6,758 bases of DNA from positions 1-6,758 of the forward strand of contig JAUXDP010000173.1 of NCBI GenBank assembly GCA_030618325.1, read 5' to 3'. The DNA is from Methylococcaceae bacterium. GTDB lineage: Bacteria; Pseudomonadota; Gammaproteobacteria; Methylococcales; Methylomonadaceae. The notes beneath the pieces are model-generated. The model saw only the letters and a program-made list of their open reading frames with translations, was not told the origin of the DNA and did not search any database. Shown here one piece after another: positions 1 to 5,390 of the stretch (the first letter of the stretch is position 1; each line of letters begins with the position of its first letter). The position numbers and the translations under genes were made by a program.

Positions 1-177
1 TAGCTGCCTATGTTGTGTCGTTAAAATAGGGATTTGTTCAACAATTTCCAACCATTCGGGTAAATAGCCGTGACTGGATAATTCAAAAGCTTTTTCCAGT
101 TGTTGTGGCAATAGGTCTACCCAATGTTGAGCCTTTTTATCTGATAAAAATTCGTAAAGGGGTTGATAGTCAATCAT
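1..177 (-). CDS. cmoB: CmoB, tRNA U34 carboxymethyltransferase (N-terminal part, cut by window edge)
   Basis: The first 59 codons of a minus-strand gene read from ATG at 177 to the window edge without a stop. The protein begins MIDYQPLYEFLSDKKAQHW and continues with an LPEWLEIVEQIPIL-like stretch, which resembles the start of E. coli CmoB (MIDF...HWLETLPAQI...) as I remember it. CmoB transfers the carboxymethyl group of carboxy-S-adenosylmethionine (Cx-SAM) to 5-hydroxyuridine at tRNA position 34, giving cmo5U, which widens wobble decoding. The SAM-binding Rossmann domain would lie outside the window, so only the N-terminal helical part is visible. Its ATG overlaps the TGA of cmoA (ATGA), so the two are translationally coupled. 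The gene order cmoA-cmoB is the usual one and supports the assignment. Confidence 0.88.
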   Translation of the reverse strand, partial: MIDYQPLYEFLSDKKAQHWVDLLPQQLEKAFELSSHGYLPEWLEIVEQIPILTTQHRQL

Positions 178-902
178 TTTAAAGCAAGCATCGAAGTAAA
201 ATTAAAATACTGGAACCAGACCTCAGCACTGCTAAATCCAGCATTTAATAATCGTTGTTGATGCTGCTTAAAGGTTTCCGGAAGCAAAACATTTTCCAAG
301 GCAGTCCGTTTCTGGCTAATTTCCAGATCACTATAGCCATTGGCTTTTTTAAAAATATGATGCATTTCGGTTTGTAACGCTTGCTGTTTCGGGTCAGAAA
401 ACTTTATTTTTTCCGATAGAATTAAAATTCCCCCTGGTAACAGTCCTTGATAAATTTTATTGAGTAGCACCTGGCGGTCGTTTATCGGGATAAATTGTAA
501 GGTAAAATTGATGACTACTACGGATGCATTCTCAATACTAATGTCGCGGATGTCCGAGCATTGCAGCTCTACATTTACCTGAGAAGGATCTTGAGCAATC
601 AGTTTTTCGCAATGTTGCAACATCGCCTGCGAATTATCAACGGCAATGATACGGCAATGTTCATTTGTAATTTGGTTGCGCATAGATAAAGTGGCGGCAC
701 CCAAAGAACAGCCTAGGTCATAACAAACACTATTGGATTGAGCAAATTTTCCCGCAAGTAAGCCTATCGCCGAAATAATGGTATTGTAGCCAGGAACCGA
801 ACGAACAATCATGTCGGGAAAAACTGTAGCGACTGTTTCGTCAAATTTAAATGGTTCTATTTCGCCGACTGGACTGGTATAAATAGAATCTTTCTCTTTC
901 AT
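174..902 (-). CDS. cmoA: CmoA, carboxy-S-adenosyl-L-methionine synthase
   Basis: A 242-residue protein (E. coli CmoA is 247) that aligns almost without gaps to the E. coli enzyme as I recall it. CmoA converts SAM and prephenate to carboxy-SAM (Cx-SAM) and phenylpyruvate. CmoB then uses Cx-SAM for tRNA U34 modification. It is a soluble class I methyltransferase fold. Visible motifs are YDLGCSLGAAT (residues 61-71, SAM glycine loop), AVDNS (87-91, acidic residue after strand 2), SDIRD (116-120), NFTLQF (132-137) and NGYSDLEISQKR (188-199). Arg199 sits at the position of the E. coli arginine that binds the Cx-SAM carboxylate. The TFDE/FPDMI-type N-terminal segment (residues 19-32) is also conserved. 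The ATG at 902 is preceded by AAGGTAA about 10 bases upstream. It overlaps cmoB by four bases. Nothing in it looks broken. Confidence 0.95.
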   Translation of the reverse strand: MKEKDSIYTSPVGEIEPFKFDETVATVFPDMIVRSVPGYNTIISAIGLLAGKFAQSNSVCYDLGCSLGAATLSMRNQITNEHCRIIAVDNSQAMLQHCEKLIAQDPSQVNVELQCSDIRDISIENASVVVINFTLQFIPINDRQVLLNKIYQGLLPGGILILSEKIKFSDPKQQALQTEMHHIFKKANGYSDLEISQKRTALENVLLPETFKQHQQRLLNAGFSSAEVWFQYFNFTSMLALK

Positions 903-916
903 ATTGGCTGATTACC

Positions 917-976
917 TTAAAAACTGGTAGATTGTATACCCATCACACACAGGTTTTCCAGTCGCTTGACGTGCAT
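917..976 (-). other. Possible 19-codon upstream reading frame before cmoA (doubtful)
   Basis: ATG at 976 opens a short frame, MHVKRLENLCVMGIQSTSF, whose TAA stop (919-917) runs into the AAGG that serves as the cmoA ribosome-binding site. A strong Shine-Dalgarno-like TAAGGAGG lies at 1008-1001, but 24 bases from this ATG, which is too far for normal initiation. If transcripts started upstream of about 1010, the frame could act as a coupled leader. If the promoter at 931-960 is right, it would not be transcribed whole. I list it only because of the stop/RBS overlap. Confidence 0.12.
931..960 (-). promoter_or_regulatory. Possible sigma70-type promoter for cmoA
   Basis: On the minus strand, TGGAAA (960-955) is followed after 16 bases by TATACA (938-933). 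An overlapping TACAAT (936-931) gives 18-base spacing. Either would place the transcript start about 20 bases before the cmoA ATG. The -35 match is poor and the call rests on visual consensus matching only. Confidence 0.3.
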
Positions 977-1078
977 TTTTTGTCCGGTGACGGCGTTGTT
1001 CCTCCTTACATAGAGTGGCAATGCTGTGTCATCACGCCTTGTCACGAACAAAAAGCCACACACCATTCAACTACAAAA

Positions 1079-1093
1079 CCTATCTGCGATAGG
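1079..1093. repeat. Perfect short dyad upstream of hemF
   Basis: CCTATC-TGC-GATAGG forms a perfect 6-bp inverted repeat with a three-base centre, ending 30 bases before the hemF ATG. It could be an operator half-site pair or the base of a small leader hairpin. It does not match the FNR-type TTGAT-N4-ATCAA pattern that might be expected near an aerobic haem gene. No factor can be named. Confidence 0.35.
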
Positions 1094-1123
1094 CATTCAA
1101 ATAACTTTTTAATAATTTAACTA

Positions 1124-2041
1124 ATGCAAAAAAATGACATCACAAAAGTAAAAAATTATTTGCTATCGCTACAAGATAAGATATGTTCAGCGTTGGAACG
1201 TGAAGATTCCGGCGCTATATTCATAGAAGATGCCTGGGAACGTGAAGAAGGCGGCGGTGGGCGAACACGAGTTTTAACCGGTGGCAACGTTTTTGAGCAA
1301 GCAGGGGTGAATTTTTCCCATGTTTTTGGAGATAATCTTCCAACTTCTGCAACAGCTAATAGGCCAGAGTTGGCAGAACGAAAATTTCAGGCGATGGGAG
1401 TTTCTTTAGTCGTTCACCCCGATAACCCTTATGTGCCTACCTCACATGCGAATGTACGTTTTTTTATTGCTGAAAAGCCAGGAGAACCAGCAATTTGGTG
1501 GTTTGGTGGTGGTTTTGATTTAACACCGTTTTATGCTTTTAAAGAAGATGTGATACATTGGCATAAAACGGCTCGAATGGCTTGCAAACCCTTTGGAGAA
1601 GATGTTTATCCCAGATATAAAAAATGGTGCGATGACTATTTCTATTTAAAACATCGTTATGAAACCCGCGGTGTGGGTGGCTTATTTTTTGATGATTTAA
1701 ATGCGGGAGGCTTTGAGCCTAGTTTTGCATTTATGCAAAGTGTTGGCGATCACTATTTAGAGGGTTATCTACCCATCGTACAAAAAAGAAAAGAAATAAC
1801 TTTCGGTGAACAAGAAAAATCTTTCCAGCTTTATCGGCGTGGCCGTTATGTAGAATTTAATTTGGTATATGACCGAGGAACTTTGTTTGGATTGCAGTCT
1901 GGCGGTAGAACTGAGTCTATTCTAATGTCCTTACCTCCGGTCGTTAACTGGCGATATAACTGGAAACCTGAGCTGGGTAGTGCTGAGGAAAAGTTGTACA
2001 AGGAATATTTACAGCCTCGGGATTGGCTGGGTGATAGTTAG
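1124..2041 (+). CDS. hemF: HemF, oxygen-dependent coproporphyrinogen-III oxidase
   Basis: A 305-residue protein (E. coli HemF is 299) collinear with the family from first to last residue. It catalyses the O2-dependent oxidative decarboxylation of the propionates on rings A and B of coproporphyrinogen III to give protoporphyrinogen IX, in the cytosol as a homodimer. Hallmarks are GVNFSHV (61-67), NPYVPTSHANVRFF (101-114, with the conserved His108), WWFGGGFDLTPFY (125-137) and HWH (145-147). The family signature runs over 166-190, with KxWC, the aromatic triplet YFY, HRxE and RGxGGxFFD. The C-terminal RRGRYVEFNLVYDRGT (238-253) and GGRTESILMSLPP (260-272) are also present. The start matches the E. 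coli N-terminus. No clear Shine-Dalgarno precedes the ATG, since the upstream bases are AT-rich, so translation may rely on an unstructured 5' end. It appears to be a single-gene unit divergent from cmoA. Confidence 0.97.
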   Translation: MQKNDITKVKNYLLSLQDKICSALEREDSGAIFIEDAWEREEGGGGRTRVLTGGNVFEQAGVNFSHVFGDNLPTSATANRPELAERKFQAMGVSLVVHPDNPYVPTSHANVRFFIAEKPGEPAIWWFGGGFDLTPFYAFKEDVIHWHKTARMACKPFGEDVYPRYKKWCDDYFYLKHRYETRGVGGLFFDDLNAGGFEPSFAFMQSVGDHYLEGYLPIVQKRKEITFGEQEKSFQLYRRGRYVEFNLVYDRGTLFGLQSGGRTESILMSLPPVVNWRYNWKPELGSAEEKLYKEYLQPRDWLGDS

Positions 2042-2066
2042 ATAGATTCCAGATTTTCGCTTGTAC

Positions 2067-2094
2067 TTCAAATAGTTGATCCACTTTTTATATT
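2067..2094 (+). promoter_or_regulatory. Possible promoter for the sulP-usp operon
   Basis: TTCAAA (2067-2072) and TATATT (2089-2094) are 16 bases apart and lie 50-80 bases before the chosen sulP start. The -35 is weak. It is the best match I find in the 105-base gap after hemF. No convincing terminator separates hemF from this operon, so some read-through is possible. Confidence 0.25.
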
Positions 2095-2136
2095 TTCTGG
2101 TAGCCAACCAAGCTTGGACCAGCACATTAGTTTTAA

Positions 2137-2142
2137 CAGGAA
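2137..2142 (+). promoter_or_regulatory. Ribosome-binding site that fixes the sulP start
   Basis: CAGGAA at 2137-2142 lies four to six bases before ATG at 2147. The alternative in-frame TTG at 2114 has no purine-rich site in front of it and would only add eleven hydrophilic residues. ATG 2147 is therefore preferred. Confidence 0.6.
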
Positions 2143-2146
2143 AAAC

Positions 2147-3640
2147 ATGCTTTTACTCTCAAAGAAACAAGATTGGCTAAGTAACATACGCGGCGATCTT
2201 TTAGCTGGAACGGTAGTCGCTTTGGCATTGATACCCGAGGCGATTGCCTTTTCTATCATTGCCGGAGTGGATCCAAAAGTAGGACTCTATGCCTCTTTTT
2301 GTATTGCTGTAATTACGGCGATTATTGGTGGCAGACCGGGAATGATTAGCGCTGCAACTGGAGCAATGGCGCTGTTAATGGTGACCCTGGTTAAAGAACA
2401 TGGCTTGCAGTATTTATTGGCAGCATCATTATTGACTGGTGTTATTCAGCTTATTGCCGGATATTTTAAACTCGGTAGTTTGATGAGTTTTGTATCTCGT
2501 TCTGTAGTGACCGGTTTCGTAAACGCCTTGGCGATACTTATTTTTATGGCGCAATTACCGGAATTAACCAATGTCTCCTGGCATGTCTACGCGATGACCG
2601 CAGGTGGGTTAGGTATTATTTATTTATTCCCCTATATCCCTTTTATTGGTAAATCTGTTCCCTCACCATTAGTGTGTATTCTTGTGCTTACCGGCATTGC
2701 TATATATTTGCAACTGGATATCCGTAACGTAGGTGATATGGGGGAATTGCCCGATACACTGCCACTATTTTTGTGGCCGGAAGTACCGCTAAATCTGGAA
2801 ACTTTAAAAATCATCTTGCCCTATTCCGTACCATTGGCGGTGGTCGGTTTGCTGGAATCATTAATGACTGCCACGATAGTCGATGATTTAACCGATACTT
2901 CAAGTGATAAAAACCGCGAATGTAAAGCGCAAGGTATTGCAAATATGGGTGCAAGCCTGCTGGGAGGCATGGCAGGTTGTGCGATGATTGGGCAGTCCGT
3001 TATCAATATCAAATCAGGTGGACGAGGGCGTTTATCAACTCTGTTTGCTGGCATCTTACTATTAATCATGGTGGTGTACTTGAGTGAATGGATTTCCCTA
3101 ATCCCGATGGCAGCTCTGGTTGCTGTAATGATTATGGTTTCTATCGGTACGTTTAGCTGGACATCTATTCGTGAATTAAAAACCCATCCGCTTTCTGCCA
3201 GTGTGGTGATGATTATGACGGTGATTGTCGTAGTTTGGACACATAATTTAGCTTATGGCGTGTTTGTCGGTGTGTTACTCGCATCTTTATTCTTTGCTAA
3301 CAAAATCAGCCATTTTATGTATATTGAATCGGAATTTGATGAAGAAAATGATACTCGTACCTATCATGTTATAGGACAAATATTTTTTAATTCAGCTGAT
3401 AAATTTATAGCAGGCTTCAATTTCAAAGAGGCCGTTGAAATAGTGGTCATCGATTTACATCGCGCACATTTTTGGGATATTACCTCGGTTACTGCGTTGG
3501 ATAAAGCAGTGTTAAAGTTTCGAAGAGAAGGAGCAGAGGTTAAATTGATTGGTCAAAATGAAGCCACATCAACCATCATTGATCGCTTTGGCATTCATGA
3601 TAAACCGGAAGAAATTGAAAAAGTAATGGGGGGTCACTAA
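2147..3640 (+). CDS. SulP (SLC26)-family inorganic anion transporter with STAS domain
   Basis: A 497-residue inner-membrane protein. Residues about 12-390 form the SulP transport domain, with about a dozen hydrophobic segments. Residues about 403-495 form a cytoplasmic STAS domain. Family hallmarks are GDLLAGTVVALALIPEAIAFS (residues 16-36, first helix), the GLYAS turn (46-50), GGRPGMISAATGAMALLM (61-78, the half-helix facing the anion site) and LLESLMTATIVDDLTDTSSD (235-254). GQSVINIKSGGRGRLS (282-297) is a further one. The STAS core reads VVIDLHRAHFWDITSVTALDK (433-453), with Thr446/Ser447 near the position phosphorylated in anti-sigma-factor antagonists. SulP members carry sulfate, bicarbonate, or other anions such as nitrate or dicarboxylates. 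The sequence here does not tell me which, although the IPEAIAFSIIAGVDPKVG type of first helix is shared by many uncharacterised and bicarbonate-type bacterial members. Its stop overlaps the next start (TAATG), indicating an operon with the stress protein. Confidence 0.92.
   Translation: MLLLSKKQDWLSNIRGDLLAGTVVALALIPEAIAFSIIAGVDPKVGLYASFCIAVITAIIGGRPGMISAATGAMALLMVTLVKEHGLQYLLAASLLTGVIQLIAGYFKLGSLMSFVSRSVVTGFVNALAILIFMAQLPELTNVSWHVYAMTAGGLGIIYLFPYIPFIGKSVPSPLVCILVLTGIAIYLQLDIRNVGDMGELPDTLPLFLWPEVPLNLETLKIILPYSVPLAVVGLLESLMTATIVDDLTDTSSDKNRECKAQGIANMGASLLGGMAGCAMIGQSVINIKSGGRGRLSTLFAGILLLIMVVYLSEWISLIPMAALVAVMIMVSIGTFSWTSIRELKTHPLSASVVMIMTVIVVVWTHNLAYGVFVGVLLASLFFANKISHFMYIESEFDEENDTRTYHVIGQIFFNSADKFIAGFNFKEAVEIVVIDLHRAHFWDITSVTALDKAVLKFRREGAEVKLIGQNEATSTIIDRFGIHDKPEEIEKVMGGH
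3628..3633 (+). promoter_or_regulatory. G-rich ribosome-binding site for usp inside the end of sulP
   Basis: A GGGGGG run lies in the last sulP codons, six bases before the usp ATG at 3640. With the TAATG stop/start overlap it gives a clear arrangement for translational coupling. Confidence 0.6.
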
Positions 3641-4506
3641 TGGACAATAATAAACAAATAATTTTGGCTTGTATTGATGGCTCTAAACTCAGTGAAGCAG
3701 TTTGTGATTACGCAGCCTGGATAGCACAACGTGTTGACGCACCATTAAAATTACTGCATACCATAGACCATCACCATGAGAAAGCCGAAACCGCAGACTT
3801 ATCTGGCAACTTTGGCATAGATGGCCGCGATCATCTGCTTGAAGAAATGACTGACCACGAACAACAGTCAGGTAAGCTGCGGATACAGCAAGGTAAAGAA
3901 CTCTTAAAAACAGCGAAGCAACGCGTCATTCAAGATGGCATTATAGATCCCATCACTAGTTTGCAACATGGGGCTTTGATAGAGTCACTGATCGAGCTTG
4001 AAGAAAGTATCCGAGCCCTTGTCATCGGTGTACGGGGGAAAGTACATGAAAATCAATCTGATAAGATCGGAGCAAAACTTGAATCCCTGATCCGCGCTTT
4101 ACATCGCCCCATTCTGGTTGTTAACGGCGAATTTAACACGCCTCAAAACATCATGATTGCCTACGATGGCAGCGAAGCAGCCGAAAAAGCCGTTGATATG
4201 GTAGCAACCAGCCCCCTGTACAAAGGACTTACTTGTCATCTGGTCTGTGCCGGGAAAAAAGCCACAGCAGATAACCTCCTTGAGAAAGCAGCCCAAAAAC
4301 TTAGCGCCGGGGGTGATAAAGAAATTATTACTACCAGACTAAAAGGTAAAGCCGAACATGAGCTTTGTGAATATCAGGACAGTCATAATATCGACATGAC
4401 CATCATGGGCGCTTTTAGCCATACCCGCATTCATGATCTTTTATTGGGAAGTTTTACCGTCAAAATGTTGATGAATACCAAAAGGTCTCTACTCTTGCTT
4501 AGATAA
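3640..4506 (+). CDS. Universal stress protein with two tandem Usp domains
   Basis: A 288-residue cytosolic protein made of two Usp folds in tandem (UspE-like layout). Domain 1 is residues about 5-162 and domain 2 about 168-288. Each begins with a strand ending in an acidic residue of the nucleotide pocket, ACIDGS (10-15) and IAYDGSEAA (173-181). Each ends with a glycine loop, VIGVRG (128-133) with Gly144, and IMGAFSHTRIHDLLLGSF (255-272). The second loop has Ser260 where the G-2X-G-9X-G(S/T) ATP motif has its second glycine, as is frequent in double-domain members. Domain 1 carries an unusual charged and His-rich insert (residues about 43-80, HHHEK to TDHEQQ). Nucleotide binding is plausible but unproven. 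The one-base overlap with sulP suggests the protein monitors or modulates the transporter or its energy supply. That role is inferred from context alone. Confidence 0.93.
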   Translation: MDNNKQIILACIDGSKLSEAVCDYAAWIAQRVDAPLKLLHTIDHHHEKAETADLSGNFGIDGRDHLLEEMTDHEQQSGKLRIQQGKELLKTAKQRVIQDGIIDPITSLQHGALIESLIELEESIRALVIGVRGKVHENQSDKIGAKLESLIRALHRPILVVNGEFNTPQNIMIAYDGSEAAEKAVDMVATSPLYKGLTCHLVCAGKKATADNLLEKAAQKLSAGGDKEIITTRLKGKAEHELCEYQDSHNIDMTIMGAFSHTRIHDLLLGSFTVKMLMNTKRSLLLLR

Positions 4507-4537
4507 CTCGGTCTTATTATTTAATGGCCTTATAAAA

Positions 4538-4957
4538 TCAACCAAACTGTACAGATGTACCTTCTCTATCAAAAGCGACATATTTCGATAGGTCGCCACC
4601 CATCTCTACAGTTTGCACCATCGCTTTAAGTGGCTGATCTGCTTCACTGGAACTTGGGGCAACCCCATTTCTACCAGAAAGACCCACAACTAATACAAGT
4701 TGCCAATCTTGTCCCATTTGCTTGGACTCTTCCACCAGATCTGAAAAGCTGCCCAATTCGTCTAAAGTTTTGTCAACACACATAATCGGCTGCAACTCGC
4801 CACCCCGACCAGAATTAAAACGATTTGCTTCTGCATCTTTATGATTTTCAGGTAGAGATGCCCTTAAAAAAACAAACAGTAAGCGTTGTGGTTCCGCTTG
4901 TTGTTTTGCTGCTAATAGCAAGGATTCGTAATTAGTAATATTAATGTTCTCACTCAT
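4538..4957 (-). CDS. Conserved protein of unknown function, 139 aa
   Basis: I do not know its function. The sequence resembles a small proteobacterial family that, as I recall, databases often label 'ribonucleotide reductase subunit alpha'. Nothing here supports that name: the length is far too short and there are no catalytic cysteines or ATP-cone features. Visible features are EPQRLLFVFLRASLP (22-36), a GRGGELQPIMCVDKTLDEL segment (50-68), FSDLVEES (71-78), DWQLVLVVGLSGRNG (84-98), PSSSEADQPLKAMVQ (101-115) and a C-terminal YVAFDREGTSVQFG. There is no signal peptide or membrane helix, so it is probably a small cytosolic alpha/beta protein. ATG 4957 has only a weak upstream site (AACCGAA). 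It converges on usp with a 31-base gap and no obvious terminator hairpin between them. It appears to be transcribed alone. Confidence 0.8.
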   Translation of the reverse strand: MSENINITNYESLLLAAKQQAEPQRLLFVFLRASLPENHKDAEANRFNSGRGGELQPIMCVDKTLDELGSFSDLVEESKQMGQDWQLVLVVGLSGRNGVAPSSSEADQPLKAMVQTVEMGGDLSKYVAFDREGTSVQFG

Positions 4958-5389
4958 TTCGGTTAAATATATGAATTTGATGACATAGGACTGAGTGTAC
5001 TAAAATATTTAAAAAAAACCTAGCTATCTCTCCGAATATAGTCTGTAGTGTCTTTACTTGTGGATCGCTGCGTTTGCTATTCCCCGGATAGGATTTATTT
5101 ATTAATTATCCCCAGAACCAGTGAAAGTGCGTTAGAATTTCAAGTCTTTTGGTAAAGTCGACTATCAGCCCAAGCCAGACGTTCTGAACTTGTAATTTAC
5201 CTATCTGCTTCCTGAGTGCGACTTTCCCCCATGAAACTATAGTTTTACATGGCTATATACAAGCCACAGGTTGAAAATGTAGGATGGGCTTTAGCCCCTC
5301 CCACATTTTTTATAAGCACTTTTTCGTATAATTGGGGAGTTTGGCAATTCAACTTCTCTTCAACCTGTGCTTGTTAAAAGCCATGTAAC
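4958..5389. other. Non-coding region between the 139-aa gene and the regulator gene
   Basis: About 430 bases without a supportable gene. The left part (4958-5060) must hold the promoter of the 139-aa gene but shows no clear consensus; an A/T-rich stretch lies at about 4999-5019. The middle (5060-5240) has frequent stops and one spaced inverted repeat (AAAGTCG 5154-5160, CGACTTT 5219-5225). The right part (5241-5390) is the nested inverted repeat described separately. A 42-codon frame at 5249-5377 lies entirely inside that repeat, has no ribosome-binding site and is rejected as a gene. Confidence 0.65.
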
Positions 5390-5390
5390 T
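5241..5390. repeat. Imperfect inverted repeat enclosing a REP-like hairpin
   Basis: The left arm at 5241-5275 runs TACATGGCT, then ACAAG, then CACAGGTTGAA. The right arm at 5359-5390 is its reverse complement apart from a few bases and small gaps. The arms enclose a REP-like hairpin (5276-5308) and end at the first base of the regulator's stop codon (5392-5390). The structure could serve as the 3' end or terminator of the minus-strand regulator transcript, or be a small mobile palindromic element. No convincing target duplication flanks it. Confidence 0.6.
5276..5308. repeat. REP-like hairpin, possible terminator
   Basis: AATGT-AGGAT-GGGCT, a two-base TT tip, then AGCCC-CTCCC-ACATT folds into a stem with two mismatches. 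A T-run (5305-5311) follows on the plus strand, so it could act as an intrinsic terminator for plus-strand transcripts. Its core GTAGGAT-GGGCTTTAGCC closely resembles the two cores in the element at 6587-6717. Confidence 0.6.

Larger units (their letters stand above)
903..1123. other. Divergent spacer between cmoA and hemF
   Basis: 221 bases separate two divergently transcribed genes, so both 5' regions must lie here. The stretch from about 951 to 1080 is visibly richer in G+C than the AT-rich bases next to hemF. It contains a Shine-Dalgarno-like TAAGGAGG on the minus strand (1008-1001) with no start codon at a usable distance. A 62-codon open frame (932-1120, plus) is in frame with hemF but closed by TAA three bases before the hemF ATG. 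Its translation looks non-coding: cysteine- and histidine-rich, with no recognisable domain. Confidence 0.6.

Noticed and set aside
932..1120. 62-codon plus-strand frame ahead of hemF
   Set aside because: It has no ribosome-binding site and a low-complexity, Cys/His-rich translation with no domain. It overlaps the 5' region that cmoA needs. It is in frame with hemF but closed by a stop, so it is not a hemF extension either.
2097..2122. CTGGT...CCAAGCTTGG...ACCAG as a terminator after hemF
   Set aside because: The stem is short and poorly aligned, and it is not followed by a T-run. I would not call it a terminator.
2114..2146. TTG at 2114 as an upstream start for sulP
   Set aside because: There is no purine-rich site before it, it sits within the CCAAGCTTGG palindrome, and ATG 2147 has a good site and gives the usual SulP N-terminus.
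2068..2259. Minus-strand frame over the sulP start
   Set aside because: It is antisense to the clearly conserved first transmembrane region of the SulP protein, with no initiation signal.
2632..3069. Two minus-strand frames inside sulP
   Set aside because: They are shadows of a well-conserved membrane protein, with proline/serine/arginine-rich translations and no start signals.
4099..4296. Minus-strand frame inside usp
   Set aside because: It is antisense to conserved Usp domain 2 sequence. No independent coding evidence.
4507..4540. Bidirectional terminator expected between the convergent usp and 139-aa genes
   Set aside because: I looked for a GC-rich hairpin with a T-run and found none. 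Termination may be factor-dependent or lie inside the opposite gene.
5249..5377. 42-codon frame starting MAIYKPQVENVGWALAPPTF
   Set aside because: It lies entirely within the inverted repeat and REP-like hairpin and has no ribosome-binding site. Its openness is explained by the repeat sequence.
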